Shown here: in pieces, positions 43,076 through 51,743 of the stretch | Layout of the letters: each line of letters begins with the position of its first letter | Numbering within the stretch: the stretch's first letter is position 1 | Assembly: GCA_009780855.1 (NCBI GenBank) | Contig: WQZG01000006.1 | Span: forward strand, 1-64,000 | DNA length: 64,000 nucleotides | Source: Treponema sp. | GTDB lineage: Bacteria > Spirochaetota > Spirochaetia > Treponematales > Breznakiellaceae | Reading direction: 5' to 3' | Made by a program: the position numbers and the translations under genes | The notes under the pieces: model-generated | Databases searched by the model: none | The model's input: only the letters and a program-made list of their open reading frames with translations | Told to the model about the DNA's origin: nothing

Positions 43076-46000
43076 TTACAGGTTTTTCTTTCCTGTAATG
43101 GGTTTACCTTTTTGGGTTAAAACATCCACAAGCTGGTTAAGTTTATAATCCGAGACGGCCTCCGCTTTTTTAACGCAGGAGACAAATTCTTTTATAAGTT
43201 TTGCCCTTAAGCGGATATCAGCGGTTGTCTGGCCGGGTCTGCCCATAATATTAGCTGTCTCCGGAATAAGGAAGCGCTGCGCCCAGTAAAGGACATCTTC
43301 AAATAATTCCTTGTTGAACCAGGTAACTCCGTCATAACGGTTTATGCCCAATAAATCAATAAAATCCTGCTCTCCGCTGTTTTCCAGAATCAGGGCTGCG
43401 GCGAGCTTGTCCATGTCAATTGCGGTTTTAGCGGCTGCGGTTCGTTTGGACGCGCCGGGTTTTCCTGACACTGCCGGGCGGCCGGACAGGGCCGGTTTTT
43501 GGGGAGTTTCGTTTACAATATGATCCGGGGATTTGGTCCGCACAAGAACAGCTTTGGCGATTTCTCCGATGCGGTGAGCTTCTTCCTTTTCCATACCAAG
43601 GCCTGCCCAAAGCAGTTCCAGTTTTCCAAAGAGCTTCCAGTGTTCGGCCAATTTGACAGCTTCCGCGCCGGTGCTGTGTCCCAAAACGTCTCTGAGCATG
43701 GCGAGAAGGCCGTATCCAAGGACAGGCGCGATAACCAGCAGGGCTCTGGTATGTGCCGTATGCTGATTAATGACTTCTTCTTCGGGGTTTATAAAATCGT
43801 TAAACAAAAACAGATCATTTATAAAAACAGAAAAATCTTTCCATTCTTTTTCCGGCGGTAATTTTGGGTTTATATCATGCCTGTTGACGGAATCAAACGG
43901 CGGATAACCGTTTTCCGCGCCCATTATAAATTTTTTGGCGGCCTTTACAAAATCCAGTACGGGCATTTTGAGGCTTTCTATAAATAACTCCCTGTCCGTT
44001 CCGTTTACAAAATTAATCATATTTTCACGCAGGAATATTTCTTCCAGCGGCGCATAAAGTTCCCGTAAATAAATTTCCAGGACAGCCTGGTTAAGATCCG
44101 GTACGCCGCGGCCGTCAAGTTCAAAATTAAGCCTTGCCCACCGGGCGTCCCATGAACCGGGCGCCGCGTCTTCCCTGTCGGTAGTTTCGAATATGTCCAT
44201 AAAAACCTGGGCTTCGTAGCCGCTTAGGCTTACAAAAAGACCGTGTTCCGCCAGGTCCTTGGATGAACGGATATACCATAACTTTGAACGCTGTTCCCTT
44301 AAAACGGTAAAAAACCGGTCTTTTGCGCACAGGCCCAGGGCAGCATAAAAATCGTCCTGGCGGAATGTTCCGTCCTTTTGCGGGATTGCAACAGCGCTCC
44401 GGCGTATCCAGCCGGAAGCATGGGAATAGCAGTTGTTGTAAAACACAAGTGCGTACTCGTTGCGGTCCGATTTGTTGGAATATGCAAAAACATTTTCATT
44501 TACATGACCGTCGGTTCCGGCGAGATCGTACAGGGTAAAATCCGCGCTGCCGGAAAAAACATATCTTTTTTTAAGGAGCGGAAATATTTCCCTTTCGTGG
44601 CGATCCATTAAATGCTGATCCGGAACCTCGTCTCTGTAGGAACGCCGGTACTCCATGCCGTATTTTTCTTCAAAGCCTTCGATTTGGCCGTGGCCGAACA
44701 TGGGCATGCCCGGCATGGTCACAAGCAGGGTGGCAATGCCGAAATACTTGTCGCCCTTGCCGAACTGGGCGACAGCGGTTTCCTCGTCCGGGTTGTTCAT
44801 AAAATTAACAAAACGTTTCAATACTTCCGGATCAAACTCCAGTGTGTTTTTAATTGTCGCCCGGTATTTGGCGTTTTCCTCGTTCTTGAGCATATTCATA
44901 AACGCCGAATTATAAACGCGGTGCATTCCAAGGGTGCGGACAAAATAGCCTTCCATCATCCAGAAGGCTTCGGCAAGAAGCAGGGTATGGGGCGCTTCAA
45001 CCGCGCACCGGTCTACGACTTCGCGCCAGAACTCATTTGGTATGCGGCGGTTAAATTCCTCGGTGGAAACAGCGTGTTCGGACCTGCTTGCGATATCGCC
45101 TCCGCGCCCCGGCTCCGGATACCACAGCCGCTGAATGTGGCGTTTGGCCAGGGTCATGGCCGCGTCAAAACGCACAATAGAAAATTGTTTGCAGACTCCG
45201 ATAATGGTGCTTATTACAGCCTCGCGGGCCTCCGGATTGAGAAAATCAATCTGGGCGGTATCGTTCCACGGCATTGAAGTGCCGTCGTTTCCGTGGTAAA
45301 TATAACGTTCTTCGCGTGTGTTAAAATTTACGCGTTTAAAAACAACCGCCGCGTCGCTGCGGTTATAATAATGGTCTTCCAGAAAAATTCCGATTCCCTC
45401 GCGGCCGGAAAGGTTGCCGCCGTTAAAGGTATATGTGGGAAAAGGCGGATACGGGAGCTGTAAAAAACGTTCGGGATGTTCCATGACCCAGCGGCTGTCC
45501 AGTCCGGTATGATTGGGAACCATATCCGAACCAAGCCTTATGCCGCGGCGGTAACAGCGATCCCGCAGCTGCGCAAGGGCGTCCCATCCCCCAAGCTCGG
45601 CAGCTATGTCGTAGTCGTAGAGACTGTAGGCGCTGGCAGCGGCTTCCGGATTGCCGGTCCACTGTTTGACGATTTGGCTGGCCATGCTGCGTTCCCAGAT
45701 TCCGATTAACCAGAGACCGGTAAAACCCCGGCGGGCAAACTCGTCAAGTTCCTCGTCCGGGATTTGGTCGAGGCGGTTTATCTGGCGGCCGTATTTTCTG
45801 GAAAGCTGGAAAAGCCAGACCAGAGTACTTTTGGCGATCAGCACGGTGCGCGGCATCCAGTCCTGATCCGGAGTAAACGCTTCGTACTCGTTTTCCATCC
45901 AGCCGTAGTCGGGCGCCTGAGTGGGACCGGGCCCGCCAAAGAATGGTTTTTCTTCTTCCTTTACCACGTCCAGGCCGGTAATCATCCTGTCCAGATAACT

Positions 46001-46783
46001 GCCAATAAAAAGGCCCCATTTTTTGCGCATAAATTCGAGCTGGCCGGCAAGGGAATCGGGGCAAGCCAGCGCAGGCGCCCTCAGCAGATCCCAAAGATTT
46101 AAGCCCTCAGGCCCAAATACAGGGAGTCCGGTCAAATAAGTCTTAAGTTCTTCGACTGCGCCCGGATATACGGTTTTGGCGGCAAGGCCGGAATCATCAA
46201 AAAGAAAACGGAACGGCTTAAAGGCCGGGTTAAGGTTTGCAATCGCAAGCATAAGAAGTTCTTCAAGGCTTACCGAACGGCAGCTATCGCCGTTTTCTGA
46301 CGATGCAAGATACTGGTCTACGGTTGCTTTGCCGCTGTAAACAGCTTTTGGCGGAAACTGCAGGCTAAAACTTTTGAGCAGGTTTCCGGTATCGTCAGCG
46401 CCAAGACTGGTTTCCAGCCGGACTACAGCCGCGTCAAAAAGGTCAGTTTTTATCTGTTCGCGGTAAAGGGAGACCATGTAGTGAAGGATTTCGTCGATAA
46501 GGCCCATCGCGTTGAGCTGACCGGCTTTTACAGTCTGTTCCGGATTAAGGATAATGCCGGGCCGGGAATTAAGCTGCTGGGCAAGTTCACGGGCTCCCCT
46601 GATGTCTATAAAAACTACATTCCCGCTGAGCGAAAAAAGGGAATCCTTTAAACCGCAGCTTTCCCTGATTTCACGGTTAATGTGAAATTCCTTAAGTGCA
46701 TAGTTAAAATTTTTAATAATATTTTTTTTATTATTAAATGAAAATTCTTCGATTTTTAAAAGTGAAATCCGCCACTTAGCCAT
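43076..46783 (-). CDS. Giant GH13 alpha-amylase-family protein
   Basis: A 1235-residue cytoplasmic protein. A roughly 330-residue N-terminal extension of unknown fold precedes a GH13 barrel (about 340-800) with the four conserved regions: SDMVPNHT, RFDAAMTLAK (nucleophile Asp), LLAEAFW (acid/base Glu) and FMNNPDE (stabiliser Asp). A beta domain and a 350-residue C-terminal region follow; the latter includes a low-complexity Pro/Gly/Ala/Ser/Lys stretch. No signal peptide. It probably acts on intracellular alpha-glucans. A TATAAT lies 6 nt before the ATG with no Shine-Dalgarno. Confidence 0.82.
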   Translation of the reverse strand: MAKWRISLLKIEEFSFNNKKNIIKNFNYALKEFHINREIRESCGLKDSLFSLSGNVVFIDIRGARELAQQLNSRPGIILNPEQTVKAGQLNAMGLIDEILHYMVSLYREQIKTDLFDAAVVRLETSLGADDTGNLLKSFSLQFPPKAVYSGKATVDQYLASSENGDSCRSVSLEELLMLAIANLNPAFKPFRFLFDDSGLAAKTVYPGAVEELKTYLTGLPVFGPEGLNLWDLLRAPALACPDSLAGQLEFMRKKWGLFIGSYLDRMITGLDVVKEEEKPFFGGPGPTQAPDYGWMENEYEAFTPDQDWMPRTVLIAKSTLVWLFQLSRKYGRQINRLDQIPDEELDEFARRGFTGLWLIGIWERSMASQIVKQWTGNPEAAASAYSLYDYDIAAELGGWDALAQLRDRCYRRGIRLGSDMVPNHTGLDSRWVMEHPERFLQLPYPPFPTYTFNGGNLSGREGIGIFLEDHYYNRSDAAVVFKRVNFNTREERYIYHGNDGTSMPWNDTAQIDFLNPEAREAVISTIIGVCKQFSIVRFDAAMTLAKRHIQRLWYPEPGRGGDIASRSEHAVSTEEFNRRIPNEFWREVVDRCAVEAPHTLLLAEAFWMMEGYFVRTLGMHRVYNSAFMNMLKNEENAKYRATIKNTLEFDPEVLKRFVNFMNNPDEETAVAQFGKGDKYFGIATLLVTMPGMPMFGHGQIEGFEEKYGMEYRRSYRDEVPDQHLMDRHEREIFPLLKKRYVFSGSADFTLYDLAGTDGHVNENVFAYSNKSDRNEYALVFYNNCYSHASGWIRRSAVAIPQKDGTFRQDDFYAALGLCAKDRFFTVLREQRSKLWYIRSSKDLAEHGLFVSLSGYEAQVFMDIFETTDREDAAPGSWDARWARLNFELDGRGVPDLNQAVLEIYLRELYAPLEEIFLRENMINFVNGTDRELFIESLKMPVLDFVKAAKKFIMGAENGYPPFDSVNRHDINPKLPPEKEWKDFSVFINDLFLFNDFINPEEEVINQHTAHTRALLVIAPVLGYGLLAMLRDVLGHSTGAEAVKLAEHWKLFGKLELLWAGLGMEKEEAHRIGEIAKAVLVRTKSPDHIVNETPQKPALSGRPAVSGKPGASKRTAAAKTAIDMDKLAAALILENSGEQDFIDLLGINRYDGVTWFNKELFEDVLYWAQRFLIPETANIMGRPGQTTADIRLRAKLIKEFVSCVKKAEAVSDYKLNQLVDVLTQKGKPITGKKNL

Positions 46784-46789
46784 AAATTT

Positions 46790-46795
46790 ATTATA
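46790..46795 (-). promoter_or_regulatory. -10 box of the GH13 gene, leaderless arrangement
   Basis: Perfect TATAAT on the minus strand, 6 nt before the ATG at 46783. The -35 region is A/T-rich with no good TTGACA. No ribosome-binding site is present. Confidence 0.55.
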
Positions 46796-46813
46796 TCATA
46801 AAATTAATGAAAA

Positions 46814-47818
46814 TTAACCCTTAAAATGCCAGACCGGAACCGATAATTGCGATGAAAAAGGATTGGGCCGGTTAAAATCCGGAAGCCATTCTAACCCGGT
46901 TACAAGCTCCTGGCAATACCCGTCATCAATGCCAAACTCCTCCAGCATGGAGACAACTGCCTCATATTCGGCCTCGTTAATATAGCGTGAAGGTATCTCT
47001 GTCCTGACGCCCGGAATACGCACAGGCGTGTACTGGGTCATAAGCGAAAGGAGCGCCCGGCCGGCGCAATTTTTGGCAAACCAGGCCAGAACCTGCCTGG
47101 TAGAGTCCAGGTAACCGGGCAGGATAAGGTGGCGGATCATAACGCCGGAAGTCATAGTTTGCGTGACCGCACCCGCAGCAGCTGTAGCACCGGCGGCTGA
47201 GCCGGAGGCCGCACAGGGACCAAAACGCAATTCCTTAAATTCCATCATTTTTAAAATCGCGGCTTTGGCGTATTCCGGATAATCCGGCGCGTAAAAAAAT
47301 TTTGCGGCGATTACAGGATCCAGAGTCTTAAGATCGGGCAGATAAACATCAATACAATCTTTAAGAATTTCAAGGCTTTCCATCCCGTCGTAACCGGAAG
47401 AATTCCAGAGCACAGGGATCTTTAGCCCCTGATTGCGCGCCAGGCCAATACCGGCGGCAATCGCGGGAGCAGCGTGGCTGCCGGTTACGATGTTAATGTT
47501 TTCGGCTCCTCTGTTCTGCAAATCCAGGCAGATTTCCGCGAACTCGTCGCTGTCTACGGCCCGGCCAATGGTACCTTTTGAGAGCTGCTCATTTTTAGAG
47601 AGCTGGTAATTTTGGCAAAAGGCGCAGCCAAGATTGCAGCCGCTTATAAAAATGGTCCCGGAGCCGCCGCTGCCTGTAACAGGAGGTTCTTCGCCGCGGT
47701 GGATTCCGGCAAAGGCTACACGCAGTTGGGAGGTTTCCCCGCAGTAACCGCGCACGCCGTGTTCGCGGTCAGCGCCGCAGCGGCGCGGGCAAAGCCTGCA
47801 ATTTTGATAAGGAGACAT
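46814..47818 (-). CDS. Radical SAM protein, pyruvate formate-lyase activase-like
   Basis: A 334-residue radical SAM enzyme. CNLGCAFC (Cys61, 65 and 68) binds the catalytic cluster. An N-terminal Cys motif (Cys7, 10, 14 and 26, CRLCPRRC...GYC) suggests a zinc or second Fe-S site, as in the PflA-like COG1313 group. An Ala/Gly/Thr-rich insertion near residues 198-215 is unusual. The target glycyl-radical enzyme is not in the window. It precedes the GH13 gene by 30 bp. Confidence 0.82.
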   Translation of the reverse strand: MSPYQNCRLCPRRCGADREHGVRGYCGETSQLRVAFAGIHRGEEPPVTGSGGSGTIFISGCNLGCAFCQNYQLSKNEQLSKGTIGRAVDSDEFAEICLDLQNRGAENINIVTGSHAAPAIAAGIGLARNQGLKIPVLWNSSGYDGMESLEILKDCIDVYLPDLKTLDPVIAAKFFYAPDYPEYAKAAILKMMEFKELRFGPCAASGSAAGATAAAGAVTQTMTSGVMIRHLILPGYLDSTRQVLAWFAKNCAGRALLSLMTQYTPVRIPGVRTEIPSRYINEAEYEAVVSMLEEFGIDDGYCQELVTGLEWLPDFNRPNPFSSQLSVPVWHFKG

Positions 47819-47912
47819 GGTTAGTTTTTTATTATCGCATAAACGGTTACATTAGTAAATTTGTTGTTAAAATAATATTTTTAATCGGTTTAGGCATACG
47901 TGACCTCTTTGG

Positions 47913-48971
47913 TTAATTCTGCGGTACAAAAGATTTAACCGCGTAAACAAAAGCATCAACATTTTCAAGAGGTACTTCCGGTTCAAGAACATGGGTGGGA
48001 GCCAGAATCAATCTGCCGTCATTCCTGCCCAAATCCAGAAGTGAATTTACAGTTTTGCGGATATCATCAGGCGTGCCGAAAGGCATGGTGGTCTGGGTGC
48101 CAATGCAGCCCCAGAAGCTGATCCTGTCTTTATATTGATTGTATATTTGAAAGGGATCCATGCACTCAGGCTGAACGGGGTTCAGTATATCAATCCCGAT
48201 TTCGATCAGATCATCAATTATTTGCCGGATATCTCCGTCAGAATGGTAGTAAACAAGAACATCCTGGTTAACATCTTTGGCCGCACGGATCGCTTTTGCA
48301 AGCCTGGGCTTAAGCCATTCCCGCCAGGTCTCCGGAGCCATCATCATGTCGCGCTCTGTCCCGACATCATCGCCGTAAATAATTACATCAACGCCGGCAG
48401 CGGCATACCTGGCGGCCGCCCCGTATTTAAGCTCCGCCATCCGATCCAGGCATGCCGCGGCCATTTGCGGATCTGTTAAAAAGTCGACAAGCAGATTCTC
48501 CATGCCGCGCAAATACCAGGCAGGTTCAAATATGTCGATTACAAGACCGCCGGAAATGACAATTTTGTCTTTTTTCTTTAATGCGGCGGTTTTTTCCGCC
48601 AATCCGTCCCAGCGGTAACCGGCAAGGTAATCTTCCATGGGAAAAGCCCACACCTGTTCGGGTGAAGTAAAATTCCGCATGGGAGATATAAATTTTTCAA
48701 AATGGGCAATGCTGCCTTTTTTACGGCCGACTCCGTAATGATTTATATAGTCAACTTCACCGGGAGAAAAATATGACGAATAATCAACAGTATTTCTGGA
48801 AGGTCCGTTACCCGCATATGCGAATGGAATATCATAAAAAGAAAGATAATCATCTGTTTTATACCTGTCCCTGAATTTGGCTTTAAGACTGTCGCACATG
48901 CTGAGAATGAAAGGAAACCTCTCCGGTTTACCCCCTTTGATTAAATGAAAAAAATTCTCCCGGTTGGTCAT
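47913..48971 (-). CDS. URO-D-like protein, possible methyltransferase
   Basis: A 352-residue URO-D superfamily barrel. YYHSDGDIRQ and NPVQPECMD give a His and a Cys where MtaA/CmuA-type methyltransferases bind zinc and a methyl group. It is 13 bp downstream of the solute-binding protein and in the same operon, arguing for a role in catabolism of an imported, possibly methylated, compound. No corrinoid protein is encoded nearby, so the methyl-transfer idea is inference. Confidence 0.75.
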   Translation of the reverse strand: MTNRENFFHLIKGGKPERFPFILSMCDSLKAKFRDRYKTDDYLSFYDIPFAYAGNGPSRNTVDYSSYFSPGEVDYINHYGVGRKKGSIAHFEKFISPMRNFTSPEQVWAFPMEDYLAGYRWDGLAEKTAALKKKDKIVISGGLVIDIFEPAWYLRGMENLLVDFLTDPQMAAACLDRMAELKYGAAARYAAAGVDVIIYGDDVGTERDMMMAPETWREWLKPRLAKAIRAAKDVNQDVLVYYHSDGDIRQIIDDLIEIGIDILNPVQPECMDPFQIYNQYKDRISFWGCIGTQTTMPFGTPDDIRKTVNSLLDLGRNDGRLILAPTHVLEPEVPLENVDAFVYAVKSFVPQN

Positions 48972-48984
48972 TGCTTTGATGCCG

Positions 48985-50610
48985 TTATTGCGCGGCTTTC
49001 ATCCTGTCATAAACCTGCTGATAAATTTCCAGGTAACGCGGCAGCTTCATCCGGCTTAACTGCTGCTGTACCTGATCCCACTCGGAATCTACCGTGCCTT
49101 TGACTATCCAGTTTGCCAGGGTAGTCATCGCAAAGGTATTAAGCTCGGTCTGCATGGGTTGTATTTCATTCATTTCCGCATCATTGAAAACAAAATTCGG
49201 CAGGCCGTCTTTGATAAAATATCCGCTCTTGGCAGCGTCGCTTTCTTTCTTGGCGACCGCGGTATTGGGCACAAGATTTTTTGGCATGTAAAAATCCAGT
49301 CCGAGGCCGTTGGAAACCGTGAACCGGTATTCGTCATATGTCATGCCGGCGGGCGGATCTGCTACCTGGTAGGTATACTGCGGATCTTTTGACGGTACCA
49401 GATATTTCCCAAGAACGCCGTACATCTGCTGCGCTGACAGTTCAGGTTTATAAAATTCATTTAACCAGCGGATTGCGATTTCGGGTGTTTTGCATGACGC
49501 GGAAATGGAAGGACCGGTACCCGGGCCGCCGAATTCGCTGTTCCTGTAATAAGCCGGATTCTGTCCGTTGGGACCTTTAAGGTACAGGGTCACATAATTG
49601 GAAACTTTATCCGACCCGAATGTTATATCGGGAGCATACCCGATGGCAGCGCCAACTTCCTTTGCTTTGCACGCCGCAAAAAGCTGCTGCCGGTTATATG
49701 TGAAACTTTCCGGATCTATCAGTCCGTCTTTGTACATGTCCGCGTACAACCTGACACCATCCCTGAACTGCGGCATTGTAAAGGTATGCTGCAGTTTGCC
49801 GTTGACAGGCATCAGGTGCAGGTTATTTTCTGCTACGCCAAACGGAAAAAACATAATATAGAAACCGGTATACGAATACTGCGGTGATCCTTCCTGATAA
49901 CAGAACGCAAACGGAATTTCATCATTGGGATTACCGTTGCCGTTCGCATCTTTGGCTTTGAACTCCTTAAGCGCATTATAAAATTCCGTTATTGTCTCGG
50001 GAACTTTAAGGCCAAGGTTATCAAGCCATTTTTTATTTATGAACAAATCCGGATCGCTTAAAACAACATACATGGGATCGCGTATCTGGGCCATTGAATA
50101 CCAGTTTCCGTTATCCGGGTTTGTCATCATGCCGATTACATTGGGCTGCGCCTGAATCGCGTTCCAGATGTCGGGAGCGTAGTTTTTAATCAAATTGTTA
50201 AGCGGGGCAAGCTGACCCTGTTTTCCGTAATAGTTAACCATACTGCCGACAGAAGTAAGAAAAACATCGGGCAGCATATTGGTTGCAAACGCCAGCTGTC
50301 TTTTTTCATCTACCTGCGCGGCTTCCCATTCGATCCATTGAACTTTTACATTGGTCTTTTTTTCAAGATCGATCATGTATTCAAACTCCGCCACAGAACG
50401 GTTGTGCTGGGGGCGTTTATTGACTGCGACACTCAGGTTTACAGGCTGAACCGCGATTGGATATCCGGTCAGATTCATATTGGCAACCTGACCACCGGCA
50501 GAGGAATTTCCGCCGGATGCTGAACCGCCGCTCTGGCCGCTGCCAAAAACAGGCGCTGCCAGGCACACTAACGCCAGGCAAACTATTAACAGTAATATGT
50601 TTCTTTTCAT
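48985..50610 (-). CDS. Extracellular solute-binding protein of an ABC transporter
   Basis: A 541-residue family 1 sugar-type substrate-binding protein. An N-terminal signal peptide (about residues 1-24) is followed by a Gly/Ser-rich linker (GSGQSGGSASGGNSSAGG), which suggests surface display. ATG 50610 is chosen over 50634 because GGAGG precedes it. No permease or ATPase gene is near, so it must use transport partners elsewhere. Its promoter contains a NagR/DasR-like operator. It is followed by the URO-D gene. Confidence 0.87.
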   Translation of the reverse strand: MKRNILLLIVCLALVCLAAPVFGSGQSGGSASGGNSSAGGQVANMNLTGYPIAVQPVNLSVAVNKRPQHNRSVAEFEYMIDLEKKTNVKVQWIEWEAAQVDEKRQLAFATNMLPDVFLTSVGSMVNYYGKQGQLAPLNNLIKNYAPDIWNAIQAQPNVIGMMTNPDNGNWYSMAQIRDPMYVVLSDPDLFINKKWLDNLGLKVPETITEFYNALKEFKAKDANGNGNPNDEIPFAFCYQEGSPQYSYTGFYIMFFPFGVAENNLHLMPVNGKLQHTFTMPQFRDGVRLYADMYKDGLIDPESFTYNRQQLFAACKAKEVGAAIGYAPDITFGSDKVSNYVTLYLKGPNGQNPAYYRNSEFGGPGTGPSISASCKTPEIAIRWLNEFYKPELSAQQMYGVLGKYLVPSKDPQYTYQVADPPAGMTYDEYRFTVSNGLGLDFYMPKNLVPNTAVAKKESDAAKSGYFIKDGLPNFVFNDAEMNEIQPMQTELNTFAMTTLANWIVKGTVDSEWDQVQQQLSRMKLPRYLEIYQQVYDRMKAAQ

Positions 50611-50642
50611 TTTAAAAAACCTCCAAATCATCAAATGATTAA

Positions 50643-50671
50643 ATGGTATGCTGGTTAATGCCAGTTGTCAA
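50643..50671 (-). promoter_or_regulatory. Promoter and operator of the solute-binding protein operon
   Basis: Minus strand: TTGACA (50666-50671), 17-nt spacer, TACCAT (50643-50648). The spacer reads ACTGGCATTAACCAGCA, containing CTGG/CCAG symmetry. It matches the 51636 promoter at most positions and resembles dre sites bound by NagR/DasR-type GntR regulators. Confidence 0.65.
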
Positions 50672-50729
50672 GTAATTTATTTAATTATTGACAAAAAATA
50701 TCATTTATACATCATCTTCCATGCATCTT

Positions 50730-51629
50730 TTATGCAAGCGAAAGCAGGTATTCTCCGGTTTTATACGCGTGCTGAGCGTGCATGGTTTGTATATAATCCG
50801 GTTTTCCCCAATTGTAGGGGCCCAGTTCCAATGTAAAATTACTTTTATACCCGATTTCGGTGAGGATTTTCATTATGGGCTCCCATTTAATATTACCGAC
50901 AAAAGGTACCATGTGTACGTCTTCTTTACCCCAGTTGTCATGGACATGGGTCGCCTTGAGCCATTTACCGAGCTGACGGAGCGGTTTTGTCTGTTCGGTG
51001 TAAACCAGGTTTGCATGGCCAAAGTCCCAGCAAATGCCGACATTTGAAGCTTTTATACTTTCAACAAAGTCTATTAATTCCCAGGCTGTCACCATATACC
51101 GGACACTGACTTTTGGGGTTGGAACCATGTTTTCAAACGCGATTCCTACATTGGCTTTGGCCGCGGCCTCAATAAACGGGGCCGTGTATTCCAGACTTTT
51201 CTTTTTAATTAAAGGCATAAAACCGGCGTCTTCCCTGTTGTGGGTTATATGCTCAACAGCCCATTTTACACCCCAGGCGCCGCAGGCCTGTATTGAACGG
51301 TATTTTGCCCTTTCGACAAACGCACGCTTTTCCGGATCCCTGAACCGGGGATCTTCAACATAAAAGAAGGGCAGATGGGCGCTGTCCAATTGTATGCCGA
51401 GTTTTTCCTTTAAATTCCCGATATGATCAATCCAGCGTTCCCAGCCGTCATTGTTAAGCGGATGGTTTTTATTATCTCCCGAATCGCTTACGCTTGCGTC
51501 CTGTACAGTAAAACCGATTTCCAGGCAGCGTTTCATTGATTCCTCAAATGGAACTTTTGTATCCCGGTCCGGATGCGCGGCAGAATTTTCATATTCCATA
51601 AACAGATTGGTAACGGTTGAAAGACGCAT
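50730..51629 (-). CDS. Sugar phosphate isomerase/epimerase (TIM barrel)
   Basis: A 299-residue AP_endonuc_2-like barrel. IAFENM (Glu), ICWDFGHAN (Asp and His), ATHVHDN (His/Asp) and FTLELG (Glu) mark the metal site. It is divergent from the phosphodiesterase gene. Its promoter has an operator like that of the solute-binding operon and ends 6 nt before the ATG, with no ribosome-binding site: a probable leaderless mRNA. It likely acts on the substrate of the regulon. Confidence 0.83.
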   Translation of the reverse strand: MRLSTVTNLFMEYENSAAHPDRDTKVPFEESMKRCLEIGFTVQDASVSDSGDNKNHPLNNDGWERWIDHIGNLKEKLGIQLDSAHLPFFYVEDPRFRDPEKRAFVERAKYRSIQACGAWGVKWAVEHITHNREDAGFMPLIKKKSLEYTAPFIEAAAKANVGIAFENMVPTPKVSVRYMVTAWELIDFVESIKASNVGICWDFGHANLVYTEQTKPLRQLGKWLKATHVHDNWGKEDVHMVPFVGNIKWEPIMKILTEIGYKSNFTLELGPYNWGKPDYIQTMHAQHAYKTGEYLLSLA

Positions 51630-51635
51630 AAATCA

Positions 51636-51664
51636 ATGGTATTATGGTAAATACCAGTTGTCAA
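51636..51664 (-). promoter_or_regulatory. Leaderless promoter and operator of the isomerase
   Basis: Minus strand: TTGACA (51659-51664), 17-nt spacer ACTGGTATTTACCATAA, TACCAT (51636-51641), then 6 nt to the ATG at 51629. The spacer contains TGGT/ACCA and TGGTATT/AATACCA symmetry, shared with the operator at 50643. Confidence 0.68.
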
Positions 51665-51724
51665 CTCCTTCCGAGTTGGTTCTTATAAAGAATAGATTAT
51701 ATGGGCGCTAAGAACGCCCTGCGA
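51660..51724 (+). repeat. Copy B of the dispersed hairpin element
   Basis: Hairpin 1 pairs GTCAACTC (51660-51667) with GAGTTGGT (51673-51680) through eight pairs including two G-T, around CTTCC. A linker with TTATAAAGAATAGATT and hairpin 2 (GGGCG 51703-51707, CGCCC 51715-51719) follow. It lies in the leader or promoter region of the phosphodiesterase gene; its left end forms the divergent -35. Confidence 0.6.
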
Positions 51725-51743
51725 ATCAAGGGAAGAAACTAAC

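Noticed and set aside
43074-43098. Hairpin ATTACAGG/CCTGTAAT between convergent MGMT-like and GH13 genes
   Set aside because: The stem is only 8 bp, overlaps the GH13 stop codon and has no U-run, so termination is not supported.
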